A stretch of 64,000 nt of DNA from Actinomycetospora soli (GCF_021026295.1 NZ_JAJNDA010000005.1:344976-408975); one strand, 5' to 3'; positions 42,762 to 54,853 are shown, counted from the stretch's first letter. A program made the numbers and translations. The notes: generated from the sequence alone by a model not told the origin.

Positions 42762-43634
42762 CTACACCGGACGGACGTCGAAGCCGGTCGCCCGGACCAG
42801 TTCCCGGTGCATCTCCCGGCGGGGTGCGCTGCACCCCGTGAACTGCTCGACCTGACCGAACGCCTGGTGGAGCAGCATGTCCAGCCCCGTCGCGACGGCG
42901 AGCCCCCGGCGCCCGGCCGCCGCGGCCAGCGGCGTCGGCCACGGGTGGTAGACGGCGTCGAGGACGACCGCGTGACCCGGGAGACCGGCGACCAGCCGGT
43001 CGGCCGTGGCGGCGTCGACCGCGCCCGCGGGCGTCGTGTTCACGAGGGCCCGCGCGCGGGACAGGTCGACCTCGCCCAGGCGGTCGAAGGTGCCCACCAG
43101 CCCGCGCAGGCCGTAGGCGTCGACGACGGCGGCCGTCCCGACCGCGCGGGCGGGGTCACGGACCACGAGCTGGACGTCCTCGGTCCCGATCCCGGACAGC
43201 GCCCCGACCGCCGCCGAGGCCGTGGCGCCGGCCCCGAGCACCACCACGTCGTGCCCCCCGGCGGCCGGGGAGGCGGGCTCGACGATCCCGGCGGCCCGCA
43301 GCGCCCCGGCGATCCCGTCGACGTCGGTGCAGTCCGCCGACCAGCCCCCGTCGGTGCGGACGAGCGTGTTCGCCACGCCGAGCCGCCGGGCGCGGGTGGA
43401 CGCGGTCGTCGCGAACGCCAGCGCGGCCTTCTTGCCCGGCATCGTCACCGACAGCCCGACCCACGCCGCGTCGAGCCCGCCGACCAGCCCGGGCAGCTCC
43501 TCGGCGGTGCACTCGCGGCGCTCGTAGGTCCACCCGTGCAGGCCGAGCGCCGCGTACGCCGCGCCGTGCAGCACCGGCGAGAGCGAGTGGGCCACCGGCG
43601 ACCCGAGGACCGCGGCCCGCCGGGGTCCGGCCAT
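42762..43634 (-). CDS. aroE: Shikimate 5-dehydrogenase
   Basis: NADPH-dependent reduction of 3-dehydroshikimate. The 290-residue protein has the shikimate-binding SPVAHSLSPVLHGAAYAALGL, the catalytic Lys-Asp pair in SVTMPGKKAALAF and the Rossmann-type VVVLGAGATASAAV. ATG 43634 overlaps the mltG stop (TGATG). The last gene before the prepilin peptidase in the aroE-[A24]-aroC-aroK-aroB unit. Confidence 0.96.
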   Translation of the reverse strand: MAGPRRAAVLGSPVAHSLSPVLHGAAYAALGLHGWTYERRECTAEELPGLVGGLDAAWVGLSVTMPGKKAALAFATTASTRARRLGVANTLVRTDGGWSADCTDVDGIAGALRAAGIVEPASPAAGGHDVVVLGAGATASAAVGALSGIGTEDVQLVVRDPARAVGTAAVVDAYGLRGLVGTFDRLGEVDLSRARALVNTTPAGAVDAATADRLVAGLPGHAVVLDAVYHPWPTPLAAAAGRRGLAVATGLDMLLHQAFGQVEQFTGCSAPRREMHRELVRATGFDVRPV

Positions 43635-45265
43635 CAGTAGACCCCGCGGGCCTGCGCGAGCCGGCGGTTGGCGTCGTGCTCCTCGGGGGTCACCGCGAAG
43701 CAGGACGCGCCGTCCTTCTCGCACTTCACGAAGTACACCCAGGCACCGACCTCGGGGTTCAGCGCCGCGGTCAGCGCCGGGGTGGACACCGCCCCGATCG
43801 GCGTGGGCGGCAGCCCGAAGTTGAGGTAGGTGTTGTACGGGCCGGGGGCCGCGCGGTCGACCGGCGTGGTCAGCAGCGTCTGCCGGTCCAGCGGGTAGTT
43901 GATGGTCGAGTCCATCTGCAGCCGCATCGGGATCGGCAGGCGGTTGTAGACGACGCGGGTGATGCGGCGGAAGTCCGACTCGATGCCCTCGCGCTCGGCG
44001 ATCGAGCCGACGATCAGCGCCTGGTAGGGCGTCACGTCGTTGGCGGCCGCCTTCGTCACCAGCCCGGCCGACTCCAGCGTCTCCGCCGACGTCCGCACGA
44101 CGGTGGTCAGCGCAGACACGGCGTCGGAGCCGGGCCGCACGTCGTAGGTCCCGGGCGCGACGAGGCCCTCGAGGCGCCGTTCGGGCGGGGCGCGGCGGGC
44201 CCCCTCCAGCGCCCAGTCCGGCACGCCGAGCTGCGCCGGGTCGGTGTCGGCCATGGTGCGTCGCAGGTCGTCCACCGACACGCACCGCCGCGTCCCGGCC
44301 TCGTCGACCGCGCAGGTCGCCTCGGAGATCAGGCTCAGCACGCCCGGGACGCGGGCGTTGCCGACGCCGGCCGTGTCGTCGAGCTGGGTACCGCCGCGCA
44401 CCTCGAGCCGGCCCAGGCGCGACGCCGGGTCGAGCATCCGGGTCACGGCCCCGGCGGCCGACATCTGCCGCGCCATGTCGTAGAAGCCGGGCTGGATGCC
44501 GCGCCCGCGCGGGTCGTCCTCGGCGGCCTGGCCGAAGCCGCGCGCCGACGCGACCACCCCCGCCGTCACGAGCGATGCCCCGATGTTGCGGGTGGAGTCG
44601 CCGTCGGCCACCTGCACGACGACGTGACCGGAGCCCGGCCCGTCGAAGTCCGGCGGGAACACGACGCCCCACAGGTCGCGCGCGAAGAACGCCCCGCCCG
44701 CCAGGGCGAGGACGAGGACCGCGGCCACGGCCGGCCAGACGAGGCGGCGCCGGGCCGGGCGCTCCTGCGGCGCGCGCTCCGGCGTACCGGGGACGAGGCC
44801 CCCGAGCACGTCGAGGTCGCCGGTCGAACCCCGGCGGCCGTCGTCGGCGGCGGTGGGCGCGGTCGGCCCGGCCGGCCCGGCCGGGGCCCACGCCGCGCGG
44901 GCCGGCGACGCCGGAACGGGGTGCGTGCGCTGGTCGCGGTGGCCGTCGTGGCGGCGGGATCGCTCCGTCGCGTGCGGGAGCGCGACCCGCGAGGGCACCT
45001 CGGGGCCGTGCCCGCGGCGCAGGGTGTCGGTCACCGCGTCGCCGTCGTCGTCCTGCTCCGGTGCGGTGAGGGCCGTGGTCGGCGCCTCCCATTCCCGACG
45101 GCGGGTGGGGTGGCCGTCGGCGGGCGGCTCCCCGGGGCGGCGCAGCCCGCGGCTGCGCCGCGGCATCCGCACCTCGCCGTCGCCGCCGGTGGCCCCCTCA
45201 CGGTGCTCGGCCCCGGCCGAGGACGACATCGGGACCAGCCGCGGACGTCCGGGCTCCCGACTCAC
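43634..45265 (-). CDS. mltG: Endolytic murein transglycosylase
   Basis: Cleaves nascent glycan strands and probably sets their length. The 543-residue protein has a cytoplasmic N-terminal tail of about 175 residues, rich in Arg, Pro and Glu, a single membrane helix (about 177-198, VWPAVAAVLVLALAGGAFFA), a LysM-like segment, and the YceG domain with the catalytic Glu in the segment SIAEREGIES and the YNRLPIPMRLQMDSTINY region. The long basic-acidic tail is unusually large but common in actinobacterial MltG. GTG/ATG 45265 overlaps ruvX by 4 bp; the stop overlaps aroE. Confidence 0.93.
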   Translation of the reverse strand: MSREPGRPRLVPMSSSAGAEHREGATGGDGEVRMPRRSRGLRRPGEPPADGHPTRRREWEAPTTALTAPEQDDDGDAVTDTLRRGHGPEVPSRVALPHATERSRRHDGHRDQRTHPVPASPARAAWAPAGPAGPTAPTAADDGRRGSTGDLDVLGGLVPGTPERAPQERPARRRLVWPAVAAVLVLALAGGAFFARDLWGVVFPPDFDGPGSGHVVVQVADGDSTRNIGASLVTAGVVASARGFGQAAEDDPRGRGIQPGFYDMARQMSAAGAVTRMLDPASRLGRLEVRGGTQLDDTAGVGNARVPGVLSLISEATCAVDEAGTRRCVSVDDLRRTMADTDPAQLGVPDWALEGARRAPPERRLEGLVAPGTYDVRPGSDAVSALTTVVRTSAETLESAGLVTKAAANDVTPYQALIVGSIAEREGIESDFRRITRVVYNRLPIPMRLQMDSTINYPLDRQTLLTTPVDRAAPGPYNTYLNFGLPPTPIGAVSTPALTAALNPEVGAWVYFVKCEKDGASCFAVTPEEHDANRRLAQARGVY

Positions 45266-45711
45266 GGGGCCGTCCCGCGCCGGGCGTCGAGCCAGGTCTG
45301 CAGGATCGCCACGGCCGCGGCCTGGTCGATCACCCGCCGCTGGGCCCGCCCCTTCACCCCGCGATCGGAGAGCATGCGCCCCGCCGTCACGGTGGAGAGC
45401 CGTTCGTCGGCCATGGTCACCGGTACCCCCGACACCCCGCGTTCGTCGAACACCTCGCGGAGGTCGTCGGCGTACCCCAGGGCCGCCTCGGCGGCCGGGC
45501 CCTCACGCCCGGCCAGGGTGCGCGGCAGGCCCACGACCACCTCCACCACCTCGTGCTCCGCGACGAGATCGGTGAGCTGGTCCAGGTCGGACCACGTCGT
45601 CTCGTCCCGATCGAGGGTAACGAGCGGCGTCGCGAGCACTCCGGCGGGATCGGAGAGGGCGACGCCGACGCGGACCGCGCCGACGTCGACCCCCAGCACA
45701 CGACCGGCCAC
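45262..45711 (-). CDS. ruvX: Holliday-junction resolvase-like RuvX/YqgF
   Basis: A 149-residue RNase H-fold nuclease. The signature VLGVDVGAVRVGVALSDPAG opens the protein with the catalytic Asp, and VEVVVGLPRTLAG and the acidic DERLSTVTA segments complete the family pattern. It has been linked to 16S rRNA pre-processing and junction resolution. Lies between alaS and mltG, an order preserved widely in actinobacteria. Confidence 0.95.
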   Translation of the reverse strand: MAGRVLGVDVGAVRVGVALSDPAGVLATPLVTLDRDETTWSDLDQLTDLVAEHEVVEVVVGLPRTLAGREGPAAEAALGYADDLREVFDERGVSGVPVTMADERLSTVTAGRMLSDRGVKGRAQRRVIDQAAAVAILQTWLDARRGTAP

Positions 45712-45713
45712 CG

Positions 45714-48446
<2,733 letters not shown>

Positions 48447-48514
48447 GTCAGTCCTGCTCGTCGGTGGGGCGGGCAGCACCCATCATTCCGCGTGCCCGAC
48501 GGGCAGCGACGGGT

Positions 48515-48536
48515 GCCACCCGCGGTGGTGGGTGGC
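48515..48536 (-). terminator. Possible hairpin upstream of alaS
   Basis: GCCACCC (48515-48521) pairs with GGGTGGC (48530-48536) across 8 nt. It lies between the small conserved gene at 48569 and the alaS start, on the transcribed strand, and may end the upstream pair or be part of an alaS leader. Confidence 0.4.
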
Positions 48537-48568
48537 TCGGGTGCGGGGCCTGCTCGACGGCGGACGCG

Positions 48569-48883
48569 TCAGCGCCCGGCGGATCCCCGCCGGGGCGCTC
48601 GCGCGTGCCGGCCGCTCGGCGTCGGGTCGACGTACGGCTGCGGCGGGCGCACCGGGATCTCGGTGGTGTCCTCGACGAGCGAGTAGAGCTCCTGCTCGCG
48701 CTCGTTCATGCCGGCGCGCACCTCGGCGCCGAAGGCACCGAGACCCGCGCCGAGCTCGCGCAGCCCCTCGCCGAGACTCGCGCCGACCCCGGCCGGCGTG
48801 GCCTTCTGCGTGACCTGGTTGACCTTGCGGGTGGCGCTGACGCCGATCGCGACGCCGACCCCCACCCAGAACAGACGCTTCAT
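48569..48883 (-). CDS. Small conserved protein (DUF6167-like)
   Basis: A 104-residue protein with an N-terminal membrane-associated helix (MKRLFWVGVGVAIGVSATRKV) and a helical, acidic C-terminal half ending in Arg/Pro-rich sequence. The same two-gene arrangement upstream of alaS is widely conserved in actinobacteria (I associate it with DUF6167). The function is unknown; the overlap with the next gene implies that both products act together, possibly at the envelope. Confidence 0.75.
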   Translation of the reverse strand: MKRLFWVGVGVAIGVSATRKVNQVTQKATPAGVGASLGEGLRELGAGLGAFGAEVRAGMNEREQELYSLVEDTTEIPVRPPQPYVDPTPSGRHARAPRRGSAGR

Positions 48884-49290
48884 GCGCGGGCGCTCCGCTT
48901 GCTCCTGGTGGACCGCTTCGAGGGCGGTGCGTTCTTCAGCTTCCGGGCCTGGCTCGCCTTGCGCAGGCCGTAGGACAGGGCGGCCGCCTTCACCAGCGGC
49001 CCGCCGAGGGTCGCGGTGAACAGCGAGCTCAGCGCCCGTGTGTTCGCGGCGACCGCCTGGGCGCTGGCCGTGACGCCGTCCACGCGCTCCAGCTGGGTGT
49101 TCACCGTGGTCAGCGTGACCTGGGCGTCGTCCAGCAGCGGGGCCGACCCCTCGTGCGCCTTGCGGATCGCGATGGTCGCCTCGTCGAGCGTGCGACCCAG
49201 CTTGATCAAGGGAACGGCCAGCAGCAGCACCAGGATCACGAACGCCACCGCGGCGATGATGGCCGCGATCTGCCCGACCGACACGGTCAT
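48880..49290 (-). CDS. DUF948-domain membrane protein
   Basis: A 136-residue protein: one N-terminal transmembrane helix (about residues 8-29, IAAIIAAVAFVILVLLLAVPL) followed by a long coiled coil (RTLDEATIAIRKAHEGSAPLLDDAQVTLTTVNTQLERVDGVTASAQAVAANTRALSSLF) and a basic tail. DUF948 proteins have this architecture and occur next to the preceding small protein upstream of alaS. The function is unknown. ATG 49290 has AGGGGA right beside it, a very short spacing. Confidence 0.85.
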   Translation of the reverse strand: MTVSVGQIAAIIAAVAFVILVLLLAVPLIKLGRTLDEATIAIRKAHEGSAPLLDDAQVTLTTVNTQLERVDGVTASAQAVAANTRALSSLFTATLGGPLVKAAALSYGLRKASQARKLKNAPPSKRSTRSKRSARA

Positions 49291-49384
49291 TCCCCTATCG
49301 CTGGTGGTCGTGTGTCCGGTTCCGGCCCGCGGGCCGGACGGTGGCGGAAGGCTACCGGTAGCCCATGATCGGCGCGCTCCGTGG

Positions 49385-50128
49385 CTACGGCGTGTACCGA
49401 CGGAAGCCGCCCTCCGCGTCGACGACCTGGCCGGTGATCGTCGCCGACCGTTCGTCGAGCAGGAGCGACACCACGTCGGCGGCCTCCGCCGCGGAGTTCC
49501 ACCGCCCGCGGGGCAGGTGCTTCCCGACGGCGGCCGTGGTCGCCTCATCGGCCCACCCGGTGTCGGTGGGGCCGGGGTTCACGGTGTTCACCGTGACCGA
49601 CCGCTCGGCGAGCGCGTCGGCGAGCGTGGCCGTGATCGCGGCGAGCGCACCCTTCGTGGTCGCATAGGGGATCTCGGTCGGCATCGGTCCGCGGTGCGCG
49701 CCGGAGGTGAAGAGGACGACCCGGGCGCCGTCGGGGCACCGCCGGGCGAAGGCCTGCACCAGGAGCAGCGTCGCGCGGACGTTGACGGCCCAGGTCGCGT
49801 CGAGGGTGTCGGCGTCCAGCCCGCCCAACGACCCGAGCTGCGAGCGGGCGTGGTTCACGACGAGCGCGTCGAGCGTCCCGAGGCGCGCCGTGGCCTCGTC
49901 GACGAGCCGGTCCGGGGCGGCGGGGTCGGCGAGGTCGGCCTCGAGCACCGGGACGTCGGGCAGGTCGGTGAGCGGCGGCTCGTCGTCGCCGCCCCACGGC
50001 TCGGCGGCGTCGTAGGGCGACCAGGCGTGGGCCGCGACCCGGCACCCGTCGTCGTGCAGGCGGCGGACGATCGCCTGACCGATGCCGCGGCGACGGCTCG
50101 CGCCGGTGACCAGGACGGTGCGTCTCAT
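49385..50128 (-). CDS. SDR-family oxidoreductase
   Basis: A 247-residue short-chain dehydrogenase. The cofactor motif is TGASRRRGIG (residues about 8-17; a slightly expanded TGxxxGxG), NAG equivalent NHARS, and the catalytic triad Ser ... Tyr-xxx-Lys appears as FTSGAHRGPMPTEIPYATTKGAL. Substrate is unknown. It lies between the alaS-linked small genes and rarA but is not obviously part of either; an intergenic region of 112 bp separates it from rarA. Confidence 0.88.
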   Translation of the reverse strand: MRRTVLVTGASRRRGIGQAIVRRLHDDGCRVAAHAWSPYDAAEPWGGDDEPPLTDLPDVPVLEADLADPAAPDRLVDEATARLGTLDALVVNHARSQLGSLGGLDADTLDATWAVNVRATLLLVQAFARRCPDGARVVLFTSGAHRGPMPTEIPYATTKGALAAITATLADALAERSVTVNTVNPGPTDTGWADEATTAAVGKHLPRGRWNSAAEAADVVSLLLDERSATITGQVVDAEGGFRRYTP

Positions 50129-50240
50129 GGGCCCCGAGGGTGCCGGGGGCCCGTCGTCGGCCGCGACGGGTTTCCGCGCGGACGGAACGCCGTCCTGCCG
50201 TGCGCGTCCGGCAACGCCGGGCCCGGGCGGAGGCCGACGC

Positions 50241-51638
50241 CTACCGGCCGCGGATCACCTCGCGGAGCCGGGCCAGGCGCTCGCCGATCGCCCGCTCCTC
50301 GCCCCGTCCGGACGGCGCGTAGTAGTCTCGGCCCACGAGTTCGTCGGGCGGGTACTGCTGGGTGACGACGGCCGAGCGCTCGTCGTGCGGGTAGCGGTAG
50401 CCGACCGCGTTGCCGAGCTTCTGGGCGCCCGCGTAGTGCCCGTCGCGCAGGTGCGGCGGCACCGGTCCGGCGGCGCCGGAGCGCACGTCGGACATGGCGG
50501 CGTCGATCGCGGTGATCACGGCGTTGGACTTGGGAGCGGTCGCGAGGTGGATCGTCGCCTGCGCCAGCGCGATGCGGCACTCCGGAAGACCGATCAGCTG
50601 CACGGCCTGCGCGGCGGCGGTCGCGGCCTGCAGGGCGGTCGGGTCGGCGAGCCCGACGTCCTCGCTGGCGTGCACCACGAGCCGGCGCGCGATGAACCGC
50701 GGATCCTCGCCCGCGACGATCATGCGGGCGAGGTAGTGCAGGGCCGCGTCCGGGTCGGAGCCGCGGATGGACTTGATGAACGCCGAGATGACGTCGTAGT
50801 GCTGGTCGCCGGCCCGGTCGTAGCGCACCGCGACCTCGTCGACGACCTGCTCGACCACGGCCAGGTCGATCGTCCCGCCGTCGCCCACCGCGTCGGCCGC
50901 CGCCTCGAGGGCGGTGAGCGAGCGGCGGCCGTCGCCGGCGGCGAGCCGGACCAGGTGGGCCCGGGCCTCGTCGGTGAGGGTGACCGTGCCGGCCAGCCCG
51001 CGGTCGTCGGCGACGGCGCGGTCGAGCAGCGTCGCGACGGCGTCGTCCCCCAGCGCGTGCAGGCCCAGGACGAGGGACCGCGAGAGCAGCGGGGCGACCA
51101 CGGAGAAGCTGGGGTTCTCCGTGGTGGCGCCGACGAGCAGCACGACCCGGTCCTCCACCGCCCCGAGCAGCGCGTCCTGCTGCGTGCGGCTGAACCGGTG
51201 GATCTCGTCGATGAACAGGACGGTGCGCCGGGGGTCGGAGGCGGCGAGCCGGCGCCGGGCCACCTCGATGACCCCGCGGACCTCCTTCACGCCCGCCGAC
51301 AGCGCGGACAGCGCCTCGAACGCCCGGCCCGTGGCCTGGGAGATCAGCCGCGCGAGGGTCGTCTTGCCGGTGCCGGGCGGGCCGTGGAGCAGCACCGACG
51401 CCGGCGCGGCACCTTCGACCAGCCGCCGGAGCGGGGCGCCCGGGGCGAGCAGGTGGTCCTGGCCGACGACCTCGTCCAGCGACGCGGGCCGCATCCGCAC
51501 CGCGAGCGGCGGGCGGACGTCGTTGCCGGCCGGCATGGGCCGGTCCTCGACCACTCCCCGCGTCACGGGCCGCAGGTCCTCGACGGCGGGCCGCTCGGGC
51601 TCCGGCGGCGCCACGTCGAACAGCCCCTCCTCGCTCAC
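50241..51638 (-). CDS. rarA: Replication-associated recombination protein RarA (MgsA)
   Basis: AAA+ ATPase acting at stalled replication forks. The 465-residue protein has Walker [14 protein letters not shown] (about residues 83-95), Walker [24 protein letters not shown], sensor 1 [11 protein letters not shown], an arginine finger region [11 protein letters not shown], and the C-terminal MgsA tetramerisation domain with [27 protein letters not shown]. Start at GTG 51638 (VSEEGLFDV); further extension upstream would run through the hairpin and the 28-bp repeat in the 51639-51905 gap. Confidence 0.96.
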   Translation of the reverse strand: MSEEGLFDVAPPEPERPAVEDLRPVTRGVVEDRPMPAGNDVRPPLAVRMRPASLDEVVGQDHLLAPGAPLRRLVEGAAPASVLLHGPPGTGKTTLARLISQATGRAFEALSALSAGVKEVRGVIEVARRRLAASDPRRTVLFIDEIHRFSRTQQDALLGAVEDRVVLLVGATTENPSFSVVAPLLSRSLVLGLHALGDDAVATLLDRAVADDRGLAGTVTLTDEARAHLVRLAAGDGRRSLTALEAAADAVGDGGTIDLAVVEQVVDEVAVRYDRAGDQHYDVISAFIKSIRGSDPDAALHYLARMIVAGEDPRFIARRLVVHASEDVGLADPTALQAATAAAQAVQLIGLPECRIALAQATIHLATAPKSNAVITAIDAAMSDVRSGAAGPVPPHLRDGHYAGAQKLGNAVGYRYPHDERSAVVTQQYPPDELVGRDYYAPSGRGEERAIGERLARLREVIRGR

Positions 51639-51702
51639 CCGGCCGACGCTACTGCCCACCCCCGACACCCCGGCCCACGGCAGTGTCCGGGATGCGGAGT
51701 CA

Positions 51703-51737
51703 GTGGCACGAGCGCCCCCACGGGACCGTCGTGCCAC
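51703..51737. repeat. Inverted repeat in the rarA-lrp gap
   Basis: GTGGCACGA (51703-51711) and TCGTGCCAC (51729-51737) form a 9-bp stem with a 17-nt loop. GTGGCACGAG also occurs at 17914. The gap holds no gene; it is the upstream region of both rarA and the Lrp gene. Confidence 0.55.
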
Positions 51738-51801
51738 GGACATCGGCGGCTCGGCTCCGGGGAGCCCTGCACGACCCGACGAAGTGGCGTTCCTGGCGTC
51801 C

Positions 51802-51829
51802 GACGACAGCAACGACGCTTTCCTGCCAC
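51802..51829. repeat. 28-bp exact repeat, copy 2
   Basis: Identical to 20152-20179 over 28 bp (ends TTTCCTGCCAC). GTGGC at 51784-51788 is complementary to GCCAC at the end of the repeat, so a loose stem of 5 bp could close it. Located between the divergent rarA and Lrp genes. Confidence 0.75.
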
Positions 51830-51905
51830 GAGAGGTGGGGTGCCTGCCACTCCCCCGGAACCGCCAGGCCCGCATGATCGGGTGGCCCCACTAGGGTCGG
51901 TGACC

Positions 51906-52385
51906 ATGCGGGAGATCCTCACCGTGCTGGAGTCCGACGCGCACGCGAGCGCTGAGCGCATCGCGACGCTGACCGGGATCGACGAGGCGACGGTGCGCGA
52001 GCACATCGCCGCGTGGGAGGCGTCCGGCGTGATCCGGCGCTACAAGGCGGTGATCGACTGGGACCGCTACGGCGACCAGCGCGTCACGGCGTTCGTCGAC
52101 GTCACGGTCGCGCCCGAGCGGGGCCGCGGGTTCGACGACGTCGCCGAGCGCATCGCCCGGTTCCGCGAGATCCGGGCGGTGCACCTGGTGAGCGGGGCGC
52201 AGGACCTGCGGGTCGAGGTCGAGGGCGCGTCGATGAAGGAGGTCGCCGACTTCGTGGCGCAGAAGCTCTCCGGGATCGACCGCGTCACGGCGACCAGCAC
52301 CCACTTCCTGCTGCGCCGCTACAAGGACGACGGCCAGCTGCTCACCGATCCCGAGCCCGACCAGCGTCTGTCGGTGACGCCGTGA
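51906..52385 (+). CDS. Lrp/AsnC-family transcriptional regulator
   Basis: A 159-residue regulator with an N-terminal winged HTH (SDAHASAERIATLTGIDEATVREHIAAWEASGVIRRYKAVIDW, about residues 10-52) and a C-terminal RAM effector-binding domain (about 60-145). ATG 51906 fits the family start. It overlaps the downstream aminotransferase by a GTGA junction, and this regulator/aminotransferase pairing resembles the alaR-alaT operon of Bacillus subtilis, in which the Lrp protein activates the alanine aminotransferase gene. The effector here may be an amino acid such as alanine. Confidence 0.9.
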   Translation: MREILTVLESDAHASAERIATLTGIDEATVREHIAAWEASGVIRRYKAVIDWDRYGDQRVTAFVDVTVAPERGRGFDDVAERIARFREIRAVHLVSGAQDLRVEVEGASMKEVADFVAQKLSGIDRVTATSTHFLLRRYKDDGQLLTDPEPDQRLSVTP

Positions 52386-53536
52386 GCGCGCCCGGCAAGC
52401 CGTTCTCCCGCACGGTCTCGGCCATCCCGCCGTCGGGCATCCGCAAGTTCTTCGACCTCGCGCAGTCGATGCAGGGCGTCATCTCGCTCGGCGTCGGCGA
52501 GCCCGACTTCCCGACGCCGTGGAGCGCCCGCGAGGCCGCGATCCACGCCCTCGAGCACGGCGCGACGACGTACACCAGCAACAGCGGGCTGCTCGAGCTG
52601 CGCGAGGCCGTCGTCGACGACCTCGCCGACCGCTACGGGGTCCGCTACCGCGCCGCCGACGAGTGCCTGATCACCAGCGGCGTGTCCGAGGGGCTCGACC
52701 TCACGCTGCGCGCCCTGCTCAACCCCGGCGACGAGGTGATCGTCCCGGAGCCCTGCTACGTCGCGTACCAGCCGTGCGTGGCGTTCGCGGGCGGCGTCCC
52801 CGTGCCGGTCGCGCTCGACCCGGGCGACGCCTACCGGCTCGACCCCGCGATCATCGGCGCCGCGATCACGGAGAACACCAAGGCGATCCTGTTCGGCTCG
52901 CCGTCGAACCCGACCGGCAGCGCGCAGAGCGCGGCCGACCTCGAGGCGCTCGCGGCGCTGGCGCGCGAGCACGACCTCTGGCTGCTCTCCGACGAGATCT
53001 ACGACCGGCTGACCTACCACGGCATCCACACGCCGGCGGCCGCGGCGGCCCCGGAGCGGACGGTCACGCTCGGCGGGTTCTCGAAGTCCTACGCGATGAC
53101 CGGGTGGCGCGTCGGCTACGTCTGCGCCCCGGAGCCGCTCGCGCAGCTCATGCACCGCATCCACCAGTACACGATGCTGTGCGCCCCGCACATGTCGCAG
53201 ATCGCGGCGCTCGAGGCGATGCGGACCGCCCAGGACGACGTCGACGAGATGGTGGCCGACTACGACCGCCGTCGCCGCCTGTTCTCCAAGGGGCTCGAGG
53301 AGCTCGGCCTGACCTGCCCGGTGCCCGGCGGCGCGTTCTACGTGTTCCCGTCGATCGCCTCGACCGGCATGTCGTCCGAGCAGTTCGCGGAGGGGCTGCT
53401 CACGCAGGAGAAGGTCGCGGTGGTGCCGGGCACCGTGTTCGGCCCCTCCGGCGAGGGGCACGTGCGCTGCTCCTACGCCACCGCCCTCCCCCAGCTCGAG
53501 CAGGCCCTCGAGCGGATCGCCCGCTTCATCGCCTGA
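52382..53536 (+). CDS. Class I/II PLP-dependent aminotransferase (AlaT/PatA-like)
   Basis: A 384-residue aminotransferase. The PLP lysine is in LGGFSKSYAMTGWRVGYVCAP, the Asn and Asp of the cofactor pocket are in FGSPSNPTGSAQS and LLSDEIYDRLTYH, and the arginine for the substrate carboxylate is in HVRCSYATALP. It resembles the alanine or N-acetyl-L,L-diaminopimelate transaminase group, the latter including Bacillus PatA. The substrate is not determined by sequence. GTG 52382 overlaps the Lrp stop, so the two are one operon on the plus strand. It converges on the APH-like gene with 30 bp between stops. Confidence 0.92.
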   Translation: MSAPGKPFSRTVSAIPPSGIRKFFDLAQSMQGVISLGVGEPDFPTPWSAREAAIHALEHGATTYTSNSGLLELREAVVDDLADRYGVRYRAADECLITSGVSEGLDLTLRALLNPGDEVIVPEPCYVAYQPCVAFAGGVPVPVALDPGDAYRLDPAIIGAAITENTKAILFGSPSNPTGSAQSAADLEALAALAREHDLWLLSDEIYDRLTYHGIHTPAAAAAPERTVTLGGFSKSYAMTGWRVGYVCAPEPLAQLMHRIHQYTMLCAPHMSQIAALEAMRTAQDDVDEMVADYDRRRRLFSKGLEELGLTCPVPGGAFYVFPSIASTGMSSEQFAEGLLTQEKVAVVPGTVFGPSGEGHVRCSYATALPQLEQALERIARFIA

Positions 53537-53566
53537 GGCCGGGTCGGGGCGGGCGGAGGGCGCTCC

Positions 53567-54820
53567 TCAGCGTCCCGCGAACGCCGGGAACGACGGCAAC
53601 GGACGACTCCCGCCGAACGGGGCGAGCGCGCCGACGACGGCCTCGGCCAGGTCGACCACGGCGGGCTCGTCCTGGCGGGCGGCGTCGGTGGCCAGGCGCT
53701 GCCAGTAGCCGGAGAGCACGGCGGCCGCGCGCTCCGGCGGCCGCCCGACGACGACCTGCTCGGGTGCCCGGTCGTCGCCCACGACCGTCGGCAGCAGCGA
53801 CCGCGTGCACACCCAGACCCACAGGGTCGTCGCGGCGAGGTGGCGGGGTCCGGCGACGGCGGGGTCGGCCAGCTCGGGCCACACCCCGGCGACCTCGGAC
53901 TGCCAGGACGCGGTCATCGCCTCCGCCATCCCGGTCGGCAGCGCGTAGGGCGCGGCCCAGCCGGGGAACGGCAGCCGCACCGACGAGGCGGTGAAGGCGA
54001 CGTCGCGGAAGCAGCCCCACTCGAAGTCGAGGAACCGTGCCCCGGCGCCGGTGAGCAGGCAGTTCTCCGGGGACACCTCGGAGGGACTGAAGGCGCGGTA
54101 GCGGGTGCCGCCGAGCAGGCCCGCGGCCGCGCGGGCGTGCTGGACCGCCGCGGGTGCCGCCTCCACGCGCAGGCGGCCGGCGAGCAGGTCGGGGATCTCG
54201 GCGAGCGCGGACCGGGCGTCGTCGGCCAGCGGGTCGCGCCAGTGCTTCACCCCGGAGCGGCGCAGCAGCGCGCCGAAGTCGCCCTCGCGGGCGGCCGTGG
54301 CGGCCTGGAGCCGCCCGAGGGCCCGGGTGGCGCCGAGCAGGGCGCGCTCGGCGGACTTCGGGTCGTCGCCGTGCAGCTTGTCGGCCAGCGTCGACCCGCG
54401 CCCGAGGTCCTCGAGCACGAGCAGTCGCCGCTGCGGGTCGTTGGCGTAGAGGGTGGGGGTCGCGCGGTCGTCGGCCGGCATGGCCGTGAACAGCTGGCAG
54501 CTCGCGGCCTCGTACGGGAACGGGTCGACACGCTCCGTCGCCGAGGTCCGCGGCGACGCCGCGGCCTCGCCGAGGTAGTGCTTCACGACGAGGGAGCGCG
54601 GGAGCGAGAACGGGTTCTGCGCGACCCGCACCCGCACCACGCACGAGCGGGTGCTGCCGCCCAGATCCTGCGCATCCGCGAGCCGTACCCGCGCGCCGGC
54701 GCGGCGGGTGAGGAGCTCCTCGGCCAGCTCGACGGTGCGCTCGACCGAACGGTCAGGGCGCCCGGCGGTGGCGTCGAGGACGGAGGGGGTGTCTGAGTCA
54801 TCGGCCGTCAGCGGGGTCAT
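53567..54820 (-). CDS. APH-fold phosphotransferase-like protein with degenerate catalytic loop
   Basis: A 417-residue protein of the aminoglycoside phosphotransferase/choline kinase fold. The N-lobe contains a conserved-looking Lys in VVKHYLGEA and the hinge ends at LLVLEDLGRGSTLADKL. The catalytic loop should read HxDxxxxN but here is PSEVSPEN (residues about 258-265, within AFSPSEVSPENCLL): the His is Pro and the catalytic Asp is Glu. The DFG-like Asp in ARFLDFEWG is intact. So the protein could be a pseudokinase, or an active enzyme with an unusual loop. ATG 54820 is 34 bp from the palindrome TACTCGCGAGTA at 54854-54865. Substrate unknown. Confidence 0.75.
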   Translation of the reverse strand: MTPLTADDSDTPSVLDATAGRPDRSVERTVELAEELLTRRAGARVRLADAQDLGGSTRSCVVRVRVAQNPFSLPRSLVVKHYLGEAAASPRTSATERVDPFPYEAASCQLFTAMPADDRATPTLYANDPQRRLLVLEDLGRGSTLADKLHGDDPKSAERALLGATRALGRLQAATAAREGDFGALLRRSGVKHWRDPLADDARSALAEIPDLLAGRLRVEAAPAAVQHARAAAGLLGGTRYRAFSPSEVSPENCLLTGAGARFLDFEWGCFRDVAFTASSVRLPFPGWAAPYALPTGMAEAMTASWQSEVAGVWPELADPAVAGPRHLAATTLWVWVCTRSLLPTVVGDDRAPEQVVVGRPPERAAAVLSGYWQRLATDAARQDEPAVVDLAEAVVGALAPFGGSRPLPSFPAFAGR

Positions 54821-54853
54821 CAGACGATGGAGCCTACCGTCCGCGACGTCTAC

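Noticed and set aside
51639..51875. N-terminal extension of RarA
   Set aside because: It runs through an inverted repeat and the 28-bp repeat; GTG 51638 gives the family-typical N-terminus.
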